From Bacillota bacterium (lineage in GTDB: Bacteria > Bacillota > Clostridia > Christensenellales > Aristaeellaceae), in NCBI GenBank assembly GCA_023421395.1, contig JAEZTL010000024.1, forward strand, positions 1 through 28,600: a stretch of DNA of 28,600 nt, given 5' to 3'. Shown here piece after piece: positions 14,424-22,116 of the stretch. Each line of letters opens with the position of its first letter. The first letter of the stretch is position 1. A program made the position numbers and the translations under genes. The notes beneath the pieces were generated by a model. It had not been told where the DNA came from. It saw nothing but the letters and a program-made list of their open reading frames with translations, and ran no database searches.

Positions 14424-15671
14424 ATGAAGCTGTTTCCGGGAACGCACCATCCCAGGCTGGCCGCTCTTGACTTTTTTCGGTACATCGGCCCAGGCCTCCT
14501 CGTGACGGTAGGATTCATCGACCCGGGCAACTGGGCCTCCAACATCGCAGCCGGGTCCGCCTATGGCTATCAGCTGCTCTGGATGGTCACGCTGTCCACG
14601 CTGATGCTGATCGTCCTGCAGCACAACGCCGCGCACCTGGGCATTGTGACCGGAAAGTGCCTGTCCGAGGCGGCGACGGAGAACATGCGCCCCTGGCTGA
14701 AAAACCTGGTGCTGAGCACCGCGGTGGTCGCGGCTGTCTCCACCGCCACGGCGGAGATTCTGGGCGGCGCGATCGCGCTGAATATGCTGTTCCATCTGCC
14801 GCTGAAGATCGGCGCCCTGATCGTGCTGGCGGTGGTGCTCTATCTGCAATTCTCAAACACCTACCGGAAAATCGAAAAGCTGATCATCGGCTTCGTGTCC
14901 CTGATTGGGCTGTCGTTCATCGCGGAGATTAGCCTGACACACATCCATTGGGGCGAGGCGCTGTCCGGCTGGATCAAGCCCGCGTTCCCGGCGGGTTCCA
15001 TGCCGATCATCATGAGCGTGTTGGGCGCGGTGGTCATGCCTCACAACCTTTTTCTGCATTCGGAGATCATCCAGAGCCGCCAATGGAATCTGTCGGACGA
15101 AACGGTCATCCGGCGGCAGCTGAAGTATGAATTCGGGGATACGCTCCTGTCCATGGGCATCGGCTGGGCCATCAACAGCGCGATGATCCTGATGGCGGCA
15201 GCCACCTTCTTTGCCACCGGAACACCGGTGGACGACCTCGCCCAGGCGGAGGCGCTGCTGAGGCCGCTGCTCGGCAACGCCGCTTCGGTGATCTTCGCGG
15301 TGGCGCTGCTGCTCGCGGGGCTGTCCTCCAGCATCACCGCGGGCATGGCGGGCGGCAGCATCTTCGCGGGGATCTTTGCCGAGCCCTACGATATCCGGGA
15401 CAGCCACACCAAGATGGGCGTACTGGTCACGATGGTCCCCGCCGCGCTGGCGGTGCTTATGATCGCCTCCCCCTTCCAGGGGCTGATCTACTCCCAGATG
15501 CTGCTGAGCATCCAGCTTCCCATCACAATTTTTACGCAGATCTACCTGACCTCCTCAAAGAAGGTCATGGGCAAGTACGCAAACTCCGCGCTGGACAAGG
15601 CGCTATTGTGGATCATTGCGCTCATTGTGACGGCGCTGAACGCGGCGCTTTTGATCGCCTCCATCGGGTGA
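14424..15671 (+). CDS. Nramp-family divalent metal transporter
   Basis: The 415-aa product has the eleven-helix Nramp layout. The helix-1 metal-binding motif is DPGN (residues 33-36) and the helix-6 motif is MPHN (205-208). Both the Asp/Asn pair and the Met that favour transition metals over Mg2+ or Ca2+ are present. Canonical Nramps take up Mn2+ and Fe2+ with protons. The ATG at 14424 follows GGGGAGG by about 8 bases, and the gene starts 58 bases after the GNAT gene. No MntR box or yybP-type riboswitch was seen in the short gap, so regulation is unknown. It may be co-transcribed with the upstream genes. Confidence 0.9.
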   Translation: MKLFPGTHHPRLAALDFFRYIGPGLLVTVGFIDPGNWASNIAAGSAYGYQLLWMVTLSTLMLIVLQHNAAHLGIVTGKCLSEAATENMRPWLKNLVLSTAVVAAVSTATAEILGGAIALNMLFHLPLKIGALIVLAVVLYLQFSNTYRKIEKLIIGFVSLIGLSFIAEISLTHIHWGEALSGWIKPAFPAGSMPIIMSVLGAVVMPHNLFLHSEIIQSRQWNLSDETVIRRQLKYEFGDTLLSMGIGWAINSAMILMAAATFFATGTPVDDLAQAEALLRPLLGNAASVIFAVALLLAGLSSSITAGMAGGSIFAGIFAEPYDIRDSHTKMGVLVTMVPAALAVLMIASPFQGLIYSQMLLSIQLPITIFTQIYLTSSKKVMGKYANSALDKALLWIIALIVTALNAALLIASIG

Positions 15672-16286
15672 GGCATCAGGGCTGATACAGGCAGGCATAG
15701 CTTCGGCCTTCCGTGTCACCGGTTCAGCCCTCCGAAGGCGTAGGGATACAGCCGCGCGGTATCTGCCCGGTCCCCTCGGCGCGTTACCACAGGCCACGAT
15801 GGCGATCCCCTGCCCGGCGAGCGCGGCGAGGGCGGTACATCCTCCATTTCTCCGTCCCGCTTTAAACGGCGCCGCCGCGCGTCAGCTGTCGGCAGTCACA
15901 GGCCGCTGTGAAACGTCCCGTCCCACGCAGTACGTTACATAATTTTAGGCGTTCGCCAGCGCCAGCGGCAGCTTATCCGGCTCTTCTACATGGAAAACGG
16001 TCTGATGCGCGGCCCGCATGATCAGCCCCCCTCTGTGAGTCATCATCCGCCCCCCGCCGCGCAAGACGCAGGCGCTCCGGCCCGGGTGCATCCAGCCCAT
16101 CAGCAGAATCCCCGTGAGATTTCGATCGTTGCCGGCGTGTACGCCGGCAACGGCTCCCGCTCCCAACGCGCGCCGGGCGCAGAAACAGCACCCTAAGTCA
16201 GCGCGCCGCCCGGCAATCCGCGAGGGTTGCAAGCGTGCGCGGGCTTTCTCCTTCGCATCAAAAGCTTCGGCGGGTTTTTAACGCGC
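15672..16286. other. 615-bp gap with hairpin, no supported gene
   Basis: No frame here has an RBS and a recognisable family. A perfect 10-bp hairpin with a TGTA loop lies at 16128-16151. A minus-strand frame ending at 15945 finishes in AAHQTVFHVEEPDKLPLAL, which faintly resembles the C-terminus of alpha/beta hydrolases (GH-x-VHxEEPDK pattern), so part of the gap may be a decayed gene. The DNA remains GC-rich like the host. Confidence 0.3.
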
Positions 16287-16314
16287 AGAAAAGCCCCGGC
16301 CTAAGGCCGGGGCT
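16287..16314 (-). terminator. Intrinsic terminator of the Amt-PII gene
   Basis: On the minus strand AGCCCCGGCC and its complement form a 10-bp stem (16314-16305 and 16301-16292) with a 3-base loop. A TTTT run follows (16292-16288 on the plus strand reads AAAA). It lies 27 bases after the stop codon. Confidence 0.85.
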
Positions 16315-16340
16315 CGGCAACCGTTTGCTTCGTCGGGGAA

Positions 16341-18026
16341 TCAGTCGTCCTGCAGGGCGGCGTATCCCTCTTCGCCAGTGCGGACCTTGATGACGTTCTC
16401 CACATCGTAGACAAAGATTTTGCCGTCGCCGATCTTGCCGGTGTACAGCGCCTTCTTGGCGGTCTCAACGACCGTCGCAACCGGCACCTTGCACACCACG
16501 ATCTCTAGCCGGATCTTGGGCAGCAGGTTGATGTCCACCGGAACGCCGCGGTAGAACTCCGTTCCACCCTTCTGCATCCCGCAGCCCATGACGTTGGTCA
16601 CGGTAATGCCGGTGATGCCAATTTTGCTCAGCGCGTCCTTCAGCACCTCGAAGCGGTGCGGGTTGGTGATGATGTCCACCTTGGTCATCTTCACGTCGGA
16701 AGAGGGCGTCTCGGTCTTTTTGTGTACCACCGGTACTGCCTGGCTCATGGGCACGTTTTCAGAGGCCACGGAAACCGCCATCCCGTCGCCGCCCATAACC
16801 ACCGGCATAAAGTCGGCGTAGGCGCTGGCCAGACCGTGCTCTTCGGAGTCAAGGCCGGCGATTTCTTCCGTCGCGGACACGCGCAGCCCTATGGTCTTCT
16901 GCAGGATCTTGAACAGGATGAACATCGTAACGCCCACCCAGATCATGACCGAAACTACGCCCAGAATCTGCGTGCCCAGCAGCTTCAGGCCGCCGCCGTA
17001 GAACAGGCCGCCATCGACGGCGAAGAGGCCAACCATCAATGTACCCGCCGCGCCGCACACGCCGTGTACCGGCACCGCGCCCACCGGATCATCGATCTTG
17101 AATTTCTTGTCCAGGAGCTCGATGGCCACAACGATCAGAACGCCCGCCACCGCGCCGATGAGGGTCGCGCCCCAGGGGGAGACCGCGTCGCAGCCCGCCG
17201 TGATGGCCACCAGTCCGCCCAGCGCGCCGTTGAGCGTCACGGAGACGTCCGGCTTTTTGTAGCGTATCCAGGTGACAATCATCGCCACCGTCGCGCCGGC
17301 AGCCGCCGCCAGGTTGGTAGTCACGAAGATGCTGCTCATGGAGGTCAGCGCCGCGTCTCCGGTGGCGCTGAGCGTAGAGCCCGGGTTGAAGCCGAACCAG
17401 CCGAACCACAGAATGAAAACGCCCAGCGCGCCCAGCGTGATGCTGTGGCCCAGAATCGCCTTGGGCTTTCCGTCCGGTCCATACTTTCCGATGCGGGGGC
17501 CCAGGATCTTGGCGCCGACCAACGCAGCGACACCGCCGACCATGTGCACCGCGGTGGAGCCCGCAAAATCATGGAAGCCCAGCTGAGCAAGCCAGCCGCC
17601 GCCCCAGATCCAGTGGCCGGAGATCGGGTAGATCAGGGCTGTGATGACCACCGAGTAGATGCAGTAGCTGATAAACTTGGTGCGCTCCGCCATTGAGCCG
17701 GAGACGATGGTCGCCGCCGTGGCCGCGAATACCGTCTGGAAGATGACGAAGGCGGCCGTGGGGATCGTGCCGGAGCCGTAGGAACCGTGGATGAAAAAGT
17801 CCAGCTTTCCGATAATTCCGCCGATCGAGGCGCCCTGCATCAGGCCGAAGCCGATCGCCCAGAAGACCAGCGAGCCCAGCGCGAAGTCCATCAGGTTTTT
17901 CATAATGATGTTTCCGGCGTTCTTCGCCCGTGTAAAGCCGGTTTCCACCATGGCGAAGCCCGCTTGCATGAAGAACACCAGTGTCGCCGCCAGAAGTACC
18001 CAAATGGTATCTGCTGAAGAGAACAT
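16341..18026 (-). CDS. amt: Ammonium transporter fused to a C-terminal PII domain
   Basis: The 561-aa product is an AmtB-type channel (about 1-405) fused to a PII regulator (about 446-561). The Amt part has the HDFAGSTAVH segment (D153, H161), the second pore histidine in VPVHGVCG (H321) and the ending GLDSEEHG. A linker of about 40 residues (405-445) follows. The PII part has the T-loop GCGMQKGGTEFYRGVPVDIN and the C-loop GKIGDGKIFVYDV. Tyr492 aligns with Tyr46 of E. coli GlnB, but the uridylylated Tyr51 is replaced by Val (497). Uridylylation is thus unlikely; control by ATP/ADP and 2-oxoglutarate is more likely. The ATG at 18026 follows GGGGGAG. A TTG at 18056 is in frame but without an RBS. 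Confidence 0.95.
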   Translation of the reverse strand: MFSSADTIWVLLAATLVFFMQAGFAMVETGFTRAKNAGNIIMKNLMDFALGSLVFWAIGFGLMQGASIGGIIGKLDFFIHGSYGSGTIPTAAFVIFQTVFAATAATIVSGSMAERTKFISYCIYSVVITALIYPISGHWIWGGGWLAQLGFHDFAGSTAVHMVGGVAALVGAKILGPRIGKYGPDGKPKAILGHSITLGALGVFILWFGWFGFNPGSTLSATGDAALTSMSSIFVTTNLAAAAGATVAMIVTWIRYKKPDVSVTLNGALGGLVAITAGCDAVSPWGATLIGAVAGVLIVVAIELLDKKFKIDDPVGAVPVHGVCGAAGTLMVGLFAVDGGLFYGGGLKLLGTQILGVVSVMIWVGVTMFILFKILQKTIGLRVSATEEIAGLDSEEHGLASAYADFMPVVMGGDGMAVSVASENVPMSQAVPVVHKKTETPSSDVKMTKVDIITNPHRFEVLKDALSKIGITGITVTNVMGCGMQKGGTEFYRGVPVDINLLPKIRLEIVVCKVPVATVVETAKKALYTGKIGDGKIFVYDVENVIKVRTGEEGYAALQDD

Positions 18027-18054
18027 ACCCCACACTCCCCCTGACTCAAATAAC

Positions 18055-18094
18055 AAAAATGTGCATTCAAGCGCCGCTTCGCGCTCGAACGCAC
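18055..18094 (-). terminator. Terminator-like hairpin in the amt leader (possible attenuator)
   Basis: On the minus strand a 14-bp stem (two G-U pairs; arms 18094-18081 and 18074-18061, loop of 6 bases) is followed by ATTTTTGTT. This is a good intrinsic terminator, and it lies about 30 bases before the amt start codon and after a strong promoter. It should either end a small RNA or attenuate amt. Confidence 0.75.
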
Positions 18095-18223
18095 ATCATT
18101 GTGCCGATCAATAAGGGCAGGGGCTCCAGGCGAACCCCCCACCCATAAGCCTAAGATTTAAACGGCCGGATGCCCTCGCACCCAATGCCGCCAACCGTAT
18201 GTCGCCGTATTGGATTTGCTCTC
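18095..18223 (-). ncRNA. Structured leader RNA upstream of amt, unknown class
   Basis: Between the promoter and the terminator-like hairpin lie about 125 transcribed bases with several GC-rich stems. One is a stem with a UUCG tetraloop near 18125-18140. Another is GCAC/GUGC (18104-18101 with 18094-18091) around a six-base loop AAUGAU, whose 3' arm overlaps the 5' arm of the terminator, so the two are mutually exclusive. No known riboswitch was recognised. With the terminator, the unit could be an independent RNA of about 160 bases or a cis-acting leader. The distance to amt (31 bases) supports the leader. Confidence 0.45.
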
Positions 18224-18252
18224 ATGATAGTCGCTGTTTGACGGGCTGTCAA
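18224..18252 (-). promoter_or_regulatory. Strong sigma-A promoter of the amt leader
   Basis: On the minus strand consensus TTGACA (18252-18247) and TATCAT (18229-18224) are separated by 17 bases. The transcript would start near 18217, giving a leader of about 190 bases before amt. Confidence 0.85.
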
Positions 18253-18727
18253 GCGGGAAATTCAAAAATTTGATCTTTTAACATTCTATTCGAAGGGAAT
18301 TTGCATTTCGCACCACTCATACTGCAGATTCATGGAGACTGCTCTGCACCACGCCGGTTGGGCGCCAGACGATGTGCTCCGCCGGGCGGCCGCTGCGGGC
18401 AAAGCGAACCGTCCGTCTGCCTGCCAGCCGCCGCGCGCGATCGGATTGGCCGGGAGATGGAATTCGTTCAGGCGGCCCGGCGCCGGCGGGTCTCGTACGA
18501 GCCGCTATGCGCCGCCGTTCCGCGCTCTCAAGGCGTGGTTCTCCTGGATTGACCCATGCTCTCTTCCCCGGCGATTCCGCCTTCCCAGCATACCGCCCCC
18601 TTCCGGCGCATTATACCGCCAAAAAAGAGATATGTCCGCCCTGATCCGCGCTCGTTGCGCGTAACGGCGTTTCACCGGCACGCCGTCGCGTTTATATATC
18701 ATACATCAAACCAGAGGAGGCGCTGAT
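18253..18727. other. 475-bp gap, no supported gene
   Basis: The first 50 bases are AT-rich (upstream of the amt promoter). The rest is GC-rich and has several overlapping short frames on both strands, none with an RBS or a known family. A plus-strand frame (ending near 18552) contains IGREMEFVQAARRRRVSYEP and could be a decayed gene. A TATATATCAT stretch at 18693-18702 may be the -10 region of the next gene, but no convincing -35 was found. Confidence 0.3.
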
Positions 18728-19057
18728 ATGGACGATTTGAAATATCCCGGCAACGCGCGCGGTGAGGCGGGTGCGGCCGACTACAACGGTCCGGTCTGCT
18801 CGCCGGAATTCTCAAAAGGCTGCGCGGACGCCAGGGTCGGCGCGCCGCCGCTCGTCTCGCCCGGCGCACCCATTCCGGAGGTAGCGCCCCGGCCGCAGCC
18901 GGATGCGGAAAGAGCCGCCGAGGGGGATTTGCCCCCTGCGCCGGTATCGACCTTGAACGCCGGGGATGAGCCGGCGGAAGGCTTTCCGGAAATCGCCTGC
19001 TCCCCGGAGTTTCCGGCGGGCTGCGTCAATCCGGCGGATGAGGACGCAAAGCCCTGA
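18728..19057 (+). CDS. Small disordered protein with two CSPEFxxGC motifs
   Basis: The 109-aa product has no recognised family. It is rich in Pro, Ala, Glu, Gly and Asp and has no membrane segment or signal peptide. The motif CSPEFSKGC (24-32) recurs as CSPEFPAGC (91-99), 67 residues apart, each preceded by a hydrophobic residue pair and followed by a small residue. These four are its only cysteines. The strong RBS (AGAGGAGG, 7 bases before the ATG) and the terminator at 19123 mark it as a real, separate unit. The paired Cys could form disulfides or thioether rings, bind a metal, or serve as docking motifs; nothing here shows which. An ECF sigma operon lies directly downstream. Confidence 0.65.
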   Translation: MDDLKYPGNARGEAGAADYNGPVCSPEFSKGCADARVGAPPLVSPGAPIPEVAPRPQPDAERAAEGDLPPAPVSTLNAGDEPAEGFPEIACSPEFPAGCVNPADEDAKP

Positions 19058-19122
19058 CGCCGCTTAAAAGGCACGCAGATCATCCGATCCAAGCCAATTT
19101 GTCTCCCCATGTGAAGCCCATC

Positions 19123-19153
19123 GCGCCGGGAAGCCTGTGCTCCCGGCGCTTTT
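19123..19153 (+). terminator. Intrinsic terminator of the CSPEF protein gene
   Basis: GCGCCGGGA (19123-19131) pairs perfectly with 19141-19149 around a 9-base loop, followed by TTTTCTTCGTTTTTC. It separates the small protein gene from the ECF sigma operon. Confidence 0.85.
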
Positions 19154-19237
19154 CTTCGTTTTTCATTGTTAAATTTCGTAAGATCCACAACTTTTCGCGT
19201 CCAGACCCGTTGAAACAGTAGGAGAGGGGGTGACGGC

Positions 19238-19768
19238 GTGGACGAGACGCTGCTGCGCGCTGCCCGGTCAGGCGACAGGGGCGCGTTGACCGCGCTATGT
19301 GAAACGCTGTACCCTTCCCTGCGCAGGTTCTTCCTAAGCCTGGGTGGTGCGCAGGAGGCGGACGATCTGACGCAGGAAGCGCTGATGCGCATGCTGGAAA
19401 ATCTGCCGCGCTACCGCGCGCTGCCCGGCGCGAGGTTCGAGGGCTGGGTATTCCGGATTGCCTACCGGCTGTTTGTGGACGAGAGGCGAAGGCGCCCCAC
19501 GCTGCCCTTGACGGACTTTGAATGCGCGGATTTCTCCGGCGATCCCGCGGAGGAGACCGCGCGGCGGGATCGGGCGACCTCCGTCCGTCGGGCGGTGGAA
19601 GCGCTTCCGGACGAACTCCGCGCGATGATTTCCATGCGCTACGAGCTGGAAATGAGCCACCGGGAGATCGCCCGGGCGCTGGGCGTTGGCAGCGCACGGG
19701 TCAAATGGCGGCTGCACGACGCGCTGAAGCGGCTGGAACGGGCGCTCGAGGGGGAGGAAAAAACATGA
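19238..19768 (+). CDS. ECF-type RNA polymerase sigma factor
   Basis: The 176-aa product has region 2 at about 10-80 (ADDLTQEALMRMLENLPRYR, then FEGWVFRIAYRLFVDERRRR) and region 4 at about 115-170 (VEALPDELRAMISMRYELEM, then SHREIARALGVGSARVKWRLH). It lacks regions 1 and 3, as ECF sigmas do, and should bring RNA polymerase to a small regulon in response to an envelope signal. The start is GTG at 19238, with AGGAGAGGGGG upstream. The next gene begins at 19765 in an ATGA overlap, so they are translationally coupled. A typical ECF operon has an anti-sigma factor second; here a short membrane protein takes that place. Confidence 0.9.
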   Translation: MDETLLRAARSGDRGALTALCETLYPSLRRFFLSLGGAQEADDLTQEALMRMLENLPRYRALPGARFEGWVFRIAYRLFVDERRRRPTLPLTDFECADFSGDPAEETARRDRATSVRRAVEALPDELRAMISMRYELEMSHREIARALGVGSARVKWRLHDALKRLERALEGEEKT

Positions 19769-20112
19769 TGAACGAATCGCTTTTGCGCGCATGCCTGACG
19801 AAAACCCAGGAGGCATGCCGCGCGGACAGCGCGCAAAAAACGGCCATCGACCGCCTTCGGCCGGACATCAACCGGACGGCGGCGAGGCTCGGAACCAAGC
19901 GGGCGGCCCTCCGGCAGTATCTTGCTTTCCTGACATGCGTGTGCGCGTTTCTCCTGGGCGCGACGGCTGCCTACTTCCTGTGGCCCCGGGCGGACGCGGC
20001 GGCCCCTGCCAACGCGCTTTGGTTCGTCGGGGCGCCGATGGCGCTGACGCTTTTGATCGCGCCGCTGATGGCATACTTTCTTGAAAAGGAGCGGGAACAT
20101 GAAAAAGCGTAA
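19765..20112 (+). CDS. Two-helix membrane protein, candidate anti-sigma partner
   Basis: The 115-aa product has a charged cytoplasmic N-terminus (about 1-48) and two membrane helices (QYLAFLTCVCAFLLGATAAYF and LWFVGAPMALTLLIAPLMAYF). The start overlaps the sigma stop by ATGA, with GGGGGAGG upstream, so both proteins are made together. That is the usual position of an anti-sigma factor. The zinc-binding anti-sigma motif (HxxxCxxC) is absent, and the two N-terminal Cys (C10, C18) do not match it. Binding of the sigma factor is inferred from position only. The 3' end overlaps the next gene by 14 bases. Confidence 0.65.
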   Translation: MMNESLLRACLTKTQEACRADSAQKTAIDRLRPDINRTAARLGTKRAALRQYLAFLTCVCAFLLGATAAYFLWPRADAAAPANALWFVGAPMALTLLIAPLMAYFLEKEREHEKA

Positions 20113-21337
20113 AGGGGATCGCCTGAAGGCAATCTGCATCCTGCTGGCGCTGCTGCTGATCACCTCCGGCGCGGGGCTTTTTCTGCTGCGGCAGGGGTAT
20201 TCGCCGACCCGGTATGAAGAAGTGACGCAGCACATGCAGTCCATCGAGACCGATCTCGATTTCGGCGGCATGGAAACCGTGCTCGCCCAGGACCTGACGG
20301 ACGCGGAGACCTGGCTGGGCAGTTTAAACGGCAATCTGATCCTGCTGGACGCGGGGGGCAAGATCCTCGGCTCCGCCAACGGGAACTTTCTGGACGGCGC
20401 AGACCGGCTGCGCCTGATAACTTCGCCCTACCTCTTCCCGCGAAGGGATTCGATGGGCGATTATATCACCGGAGCGGCGGCGCTGATTCTGAATGCCGAC
20501 GGCCGGATTCTGCACCGCTTTCTACTGATCGCGGAGGACGGCCGCGCGCAGAGCGCCGCCTTCGGCCGGGGAGATCCCAGCTATTCCCAGCTGTTCCCCA
20601 CGCTGAACGCCGCGCTCTATGAGGCCTACGCCGCCTATCTGGGGGACGGCGGGGTGTCGGGCGACTGGGACGATTGGGACGACGATCTGATGGCGCGCGC
20701 GGAAAAAGCCGCCGCCGGGGCCTTTACAGGGCGGATCGCCCGCGAGGAATGGATGGACAACTACGACGTGCTGCAGGCCATCGCGGGTGGGGTGACGCAG
20801 TCGGACGTCGACGATGTCAAGCGGTACTGCGAATGGGAGCGGTATCAGTTCCGGGAGGCGGGCGAATGGTGTGCCCGGCTGGTTCAAAACGGAGACGGCA
20901 GCCTAAACGCGCTGGCGCTGTACGAAAACAACGCGGCAACCAACGCCGCGTATCTTCGAACGATGCGCAACTGGAACCTCTCCGGAGACTTTTTCCCATT
21001 CTGGCTGATGATGGCGCTGGCATTGCTCCTTTTGACGGCCTTCTGGGTGTTCCGCGACGCACAGCGGCGAAACTTCAAGCCCGCGCTCTGGGGTGTGCTG
21101 ATCCTCCTGGGCAACGCCGTGGCGCTGATCGTCTACCTGATCGTCCGCCCGGCGGCGGCGCGCTGCCCGCGCTGCGGCGCGCCCATCCGGTTTGATTACG
21201 TAGCCTGCCCGATGTGCGGATCCACCCTGAAAAGGCGCTGCCCCGCCTGCGGCCGCGCGCAGGAAGACGCGTGGGTGTGCTGCCCCTACTGCGGGCACAC
21301 CCACGCGGGTGCCGGGGACGGCCCACCCGCCGCGTGA
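20099..21337 (+). CDS. Membrane protein with external domain and C-terminal double zinc ribbon
   Basis: The 412-aa product has a first membrane helix at about 10-30, then an external region of about 265 residues (31-298). That region is without an obvious family but includes an acidic GDWDDWDDD stretch. Two more helices follow (about 299-318 and 329-350) with RDAQRRNFKPALWGVLILLG between them, which resembles the PLDc_N helical pair. Two zinc ribbons end the chain: CPRCG/CPMCG and CPACG/CCPYCG (356-400). The layout suggests an external sensor coupled to cytoplasmic ribbons. The ATG at 20099 follows AAAAGGAG and overlaps the two-helix gene. It is the third gene of the ECF operon and may pass a signal to the sigma factor. 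Confidence 0.7.
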   Translation: MKKRKGDRLKAICILLALLLITSGAGLFLLRQGYSPTRYEEVTQHMQSIETDLDFGGMETVLAQDLTDAETWLGSLNGNLILLDAGGKILGSANGNFLDGADRLRLITSPYLFPRRDSMGDYITGAAALILNADGRILHRFLLIAEDGRAQSAAFGRGDPSYSQLFPTLNAALYEAYAAYLGDGGVSGDWDDWDDDLMARAEKAAAGAFTGRIAREEWMDNYDVLQAIAGGVTQSDVDDVKRYCEWERYQFREAGEWCARLVQNGDGSLNALALYENNAATNAAYLRTMRNWNLSGDFFPFWLMMALALLLLTAFWVFRDAQRRNFKPALWGVLILLGNAVALIVYLIVRPAAARCPRCGAPIRFDYVACPMCGSTLKRRCPACGRAQEDAWVCCPYCGHTHAGAGDGPPAA

Positions 21338-21340
21338 ACG

Positions 21341-22060
21341 TCAGCGCTTCGGCGGAATCAGCGCCCTGCCGTCCAGGTATCGCCGGTACTTCACGAGGTC
21401 GGAGGGCGCGAACGGCGCACCGTGGGCGGGGAGGATGCGGCTGGGGTTCAGCGCGAGCATCCTGTCCCAGGATGCTCCAAAGGCCAGTGGGTCCTCGATC
21501 CAGATGGTGTGACGGGCAACGCTGATGACCGCGTTCATCGCCGCGTCTCCCGCGAAGAGCTGCCCCGTCTCCGGCAAAAACAGGCCCAGAGAATCCCTCG
21601 TGTGACCGGGGAGGGACAGAATCCGGATGGGCAGGCCCATCCGTTCAAACACCTGATCCTCCTCGCTCCGGACAATGATCGCCCTGTCCCCCGGGTCGAC
21701 CGGCGGAAAGGAGAAGTCCCGCTTGACGAGCGAAAACCAGGCCGCCGGCCGGGAAGAATAGCCGGCGCCCGAGGGCGCAGCGTTCCGCCCCGCCTTCAGC
21801 GATTCCAGCGCCAGCGGGTGGAGCACTACCCTGGCTCCGCACGCGTCCAGCAGATCCTTTAAAAACCCCGCGTGATCGTCGTGGTGATGGGTGAGGAACA
21901 CGTACTTCAGCTTTGACAGCGGCCAATGCGCTTCAAAGCGCCGCCGAAAGGCCGCCAGACCGCCGGGATAGCCGCTGTCGATGGCGATGACGCCCGCGTC
22001 CGTCTCCAGCAGGTAATTCTTCAACGCGTAGCCGCCGATGTTCAAAACGCGAATCGTCAT
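21341..22060 (-). CDS. MBL-fold metallo-hydrolase
   Basis: The 239-aa product has the metallo-beta-lactamase fold. The metal motif is THHHDDHAG (H58, H60, D62, H63). A later GHTRDSLGLF gives the third His, FAGDAAM the bridging Asp, and LPAHGAPF the last His. Members hydrolyse lactones, thioesters, nucleic acids or other substrates using two zinc or iron ions; the substrate is not predictable here. The RBS is GGGAGG. It is a single-gene unit with a palindrome over its -35 box, which suggests a dedicated repressor. It converges with the ECF operon, whose stop is 3 bases away. Confidence 0.85.
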   Translation of the reverse strand: MTIRVLNIGGYALKNYLLETDAGVIAIDSGYPGGLAAFRRRFEAHWPLSKLKYVFLTHHHDDHAGFLKDLLDACGARVVLHPLALESLKAGRNAAPSGAGYSSRPAAWFSLVKRDFSFPPVDPGDRAIIVRSEEDQVFERMGLPIRILSLPGHTRDSLGLFLPETGQLFAGDAAMNAVISVARHTIWIEDPLAFGASWDRMLALNPSRILPAHGAPFAPSDLVKYRRYLDGRALIPPKR

Positions 22061-22081
22061 GCGCTTCCCTCCCTTGCGGCC

Positions 22082-22114
22082 ATTGTATCACGGCGCTTGA
22101 GCGCGCTCAAGCGC
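22082..22114 (-). promoter_or_regulatory. Promoter of the MBL gene with 22-bp palindromic operator-like site
   Basis: On the minus strand TTGAGC (22110-22105) and TACAAT (22087-22082) are 17 bases apart. The sequence 22093-22114 is a perfect 22-bp palindrome (half site GCGCTTGAGCG) that covers the -35 and part of the spacer, so a bound dimeric repressor would block RNA polymerase. It could also fold as a hairpin. Confidence 0.65.
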
Positions 22115-22116
22115 GC

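Noticed and set aside
15945..16232. A 95-codon minus-strand frame ending in a possible alpha/beta hydrolase tail.
   Set aside because: Only the last 20 residues resemble the family, the catalytic residues are absent and there is no RBS. It was kept only as a note on the gap.
18055..18223. A complete two-hairpin ANTAR motif, or a 6S RNA.
   Set aside because: Only one A1/G4 hexaloop was found, and the stem pattern did not convincingly match 6S RNA. A structured leader of unknown class is all that is supported.
18301..18702. Short frames on both strands upstream of the CSPEF gene.
   Set aside because: None has an RBS, known family or clear codon pattern; possible decayed DNA only.
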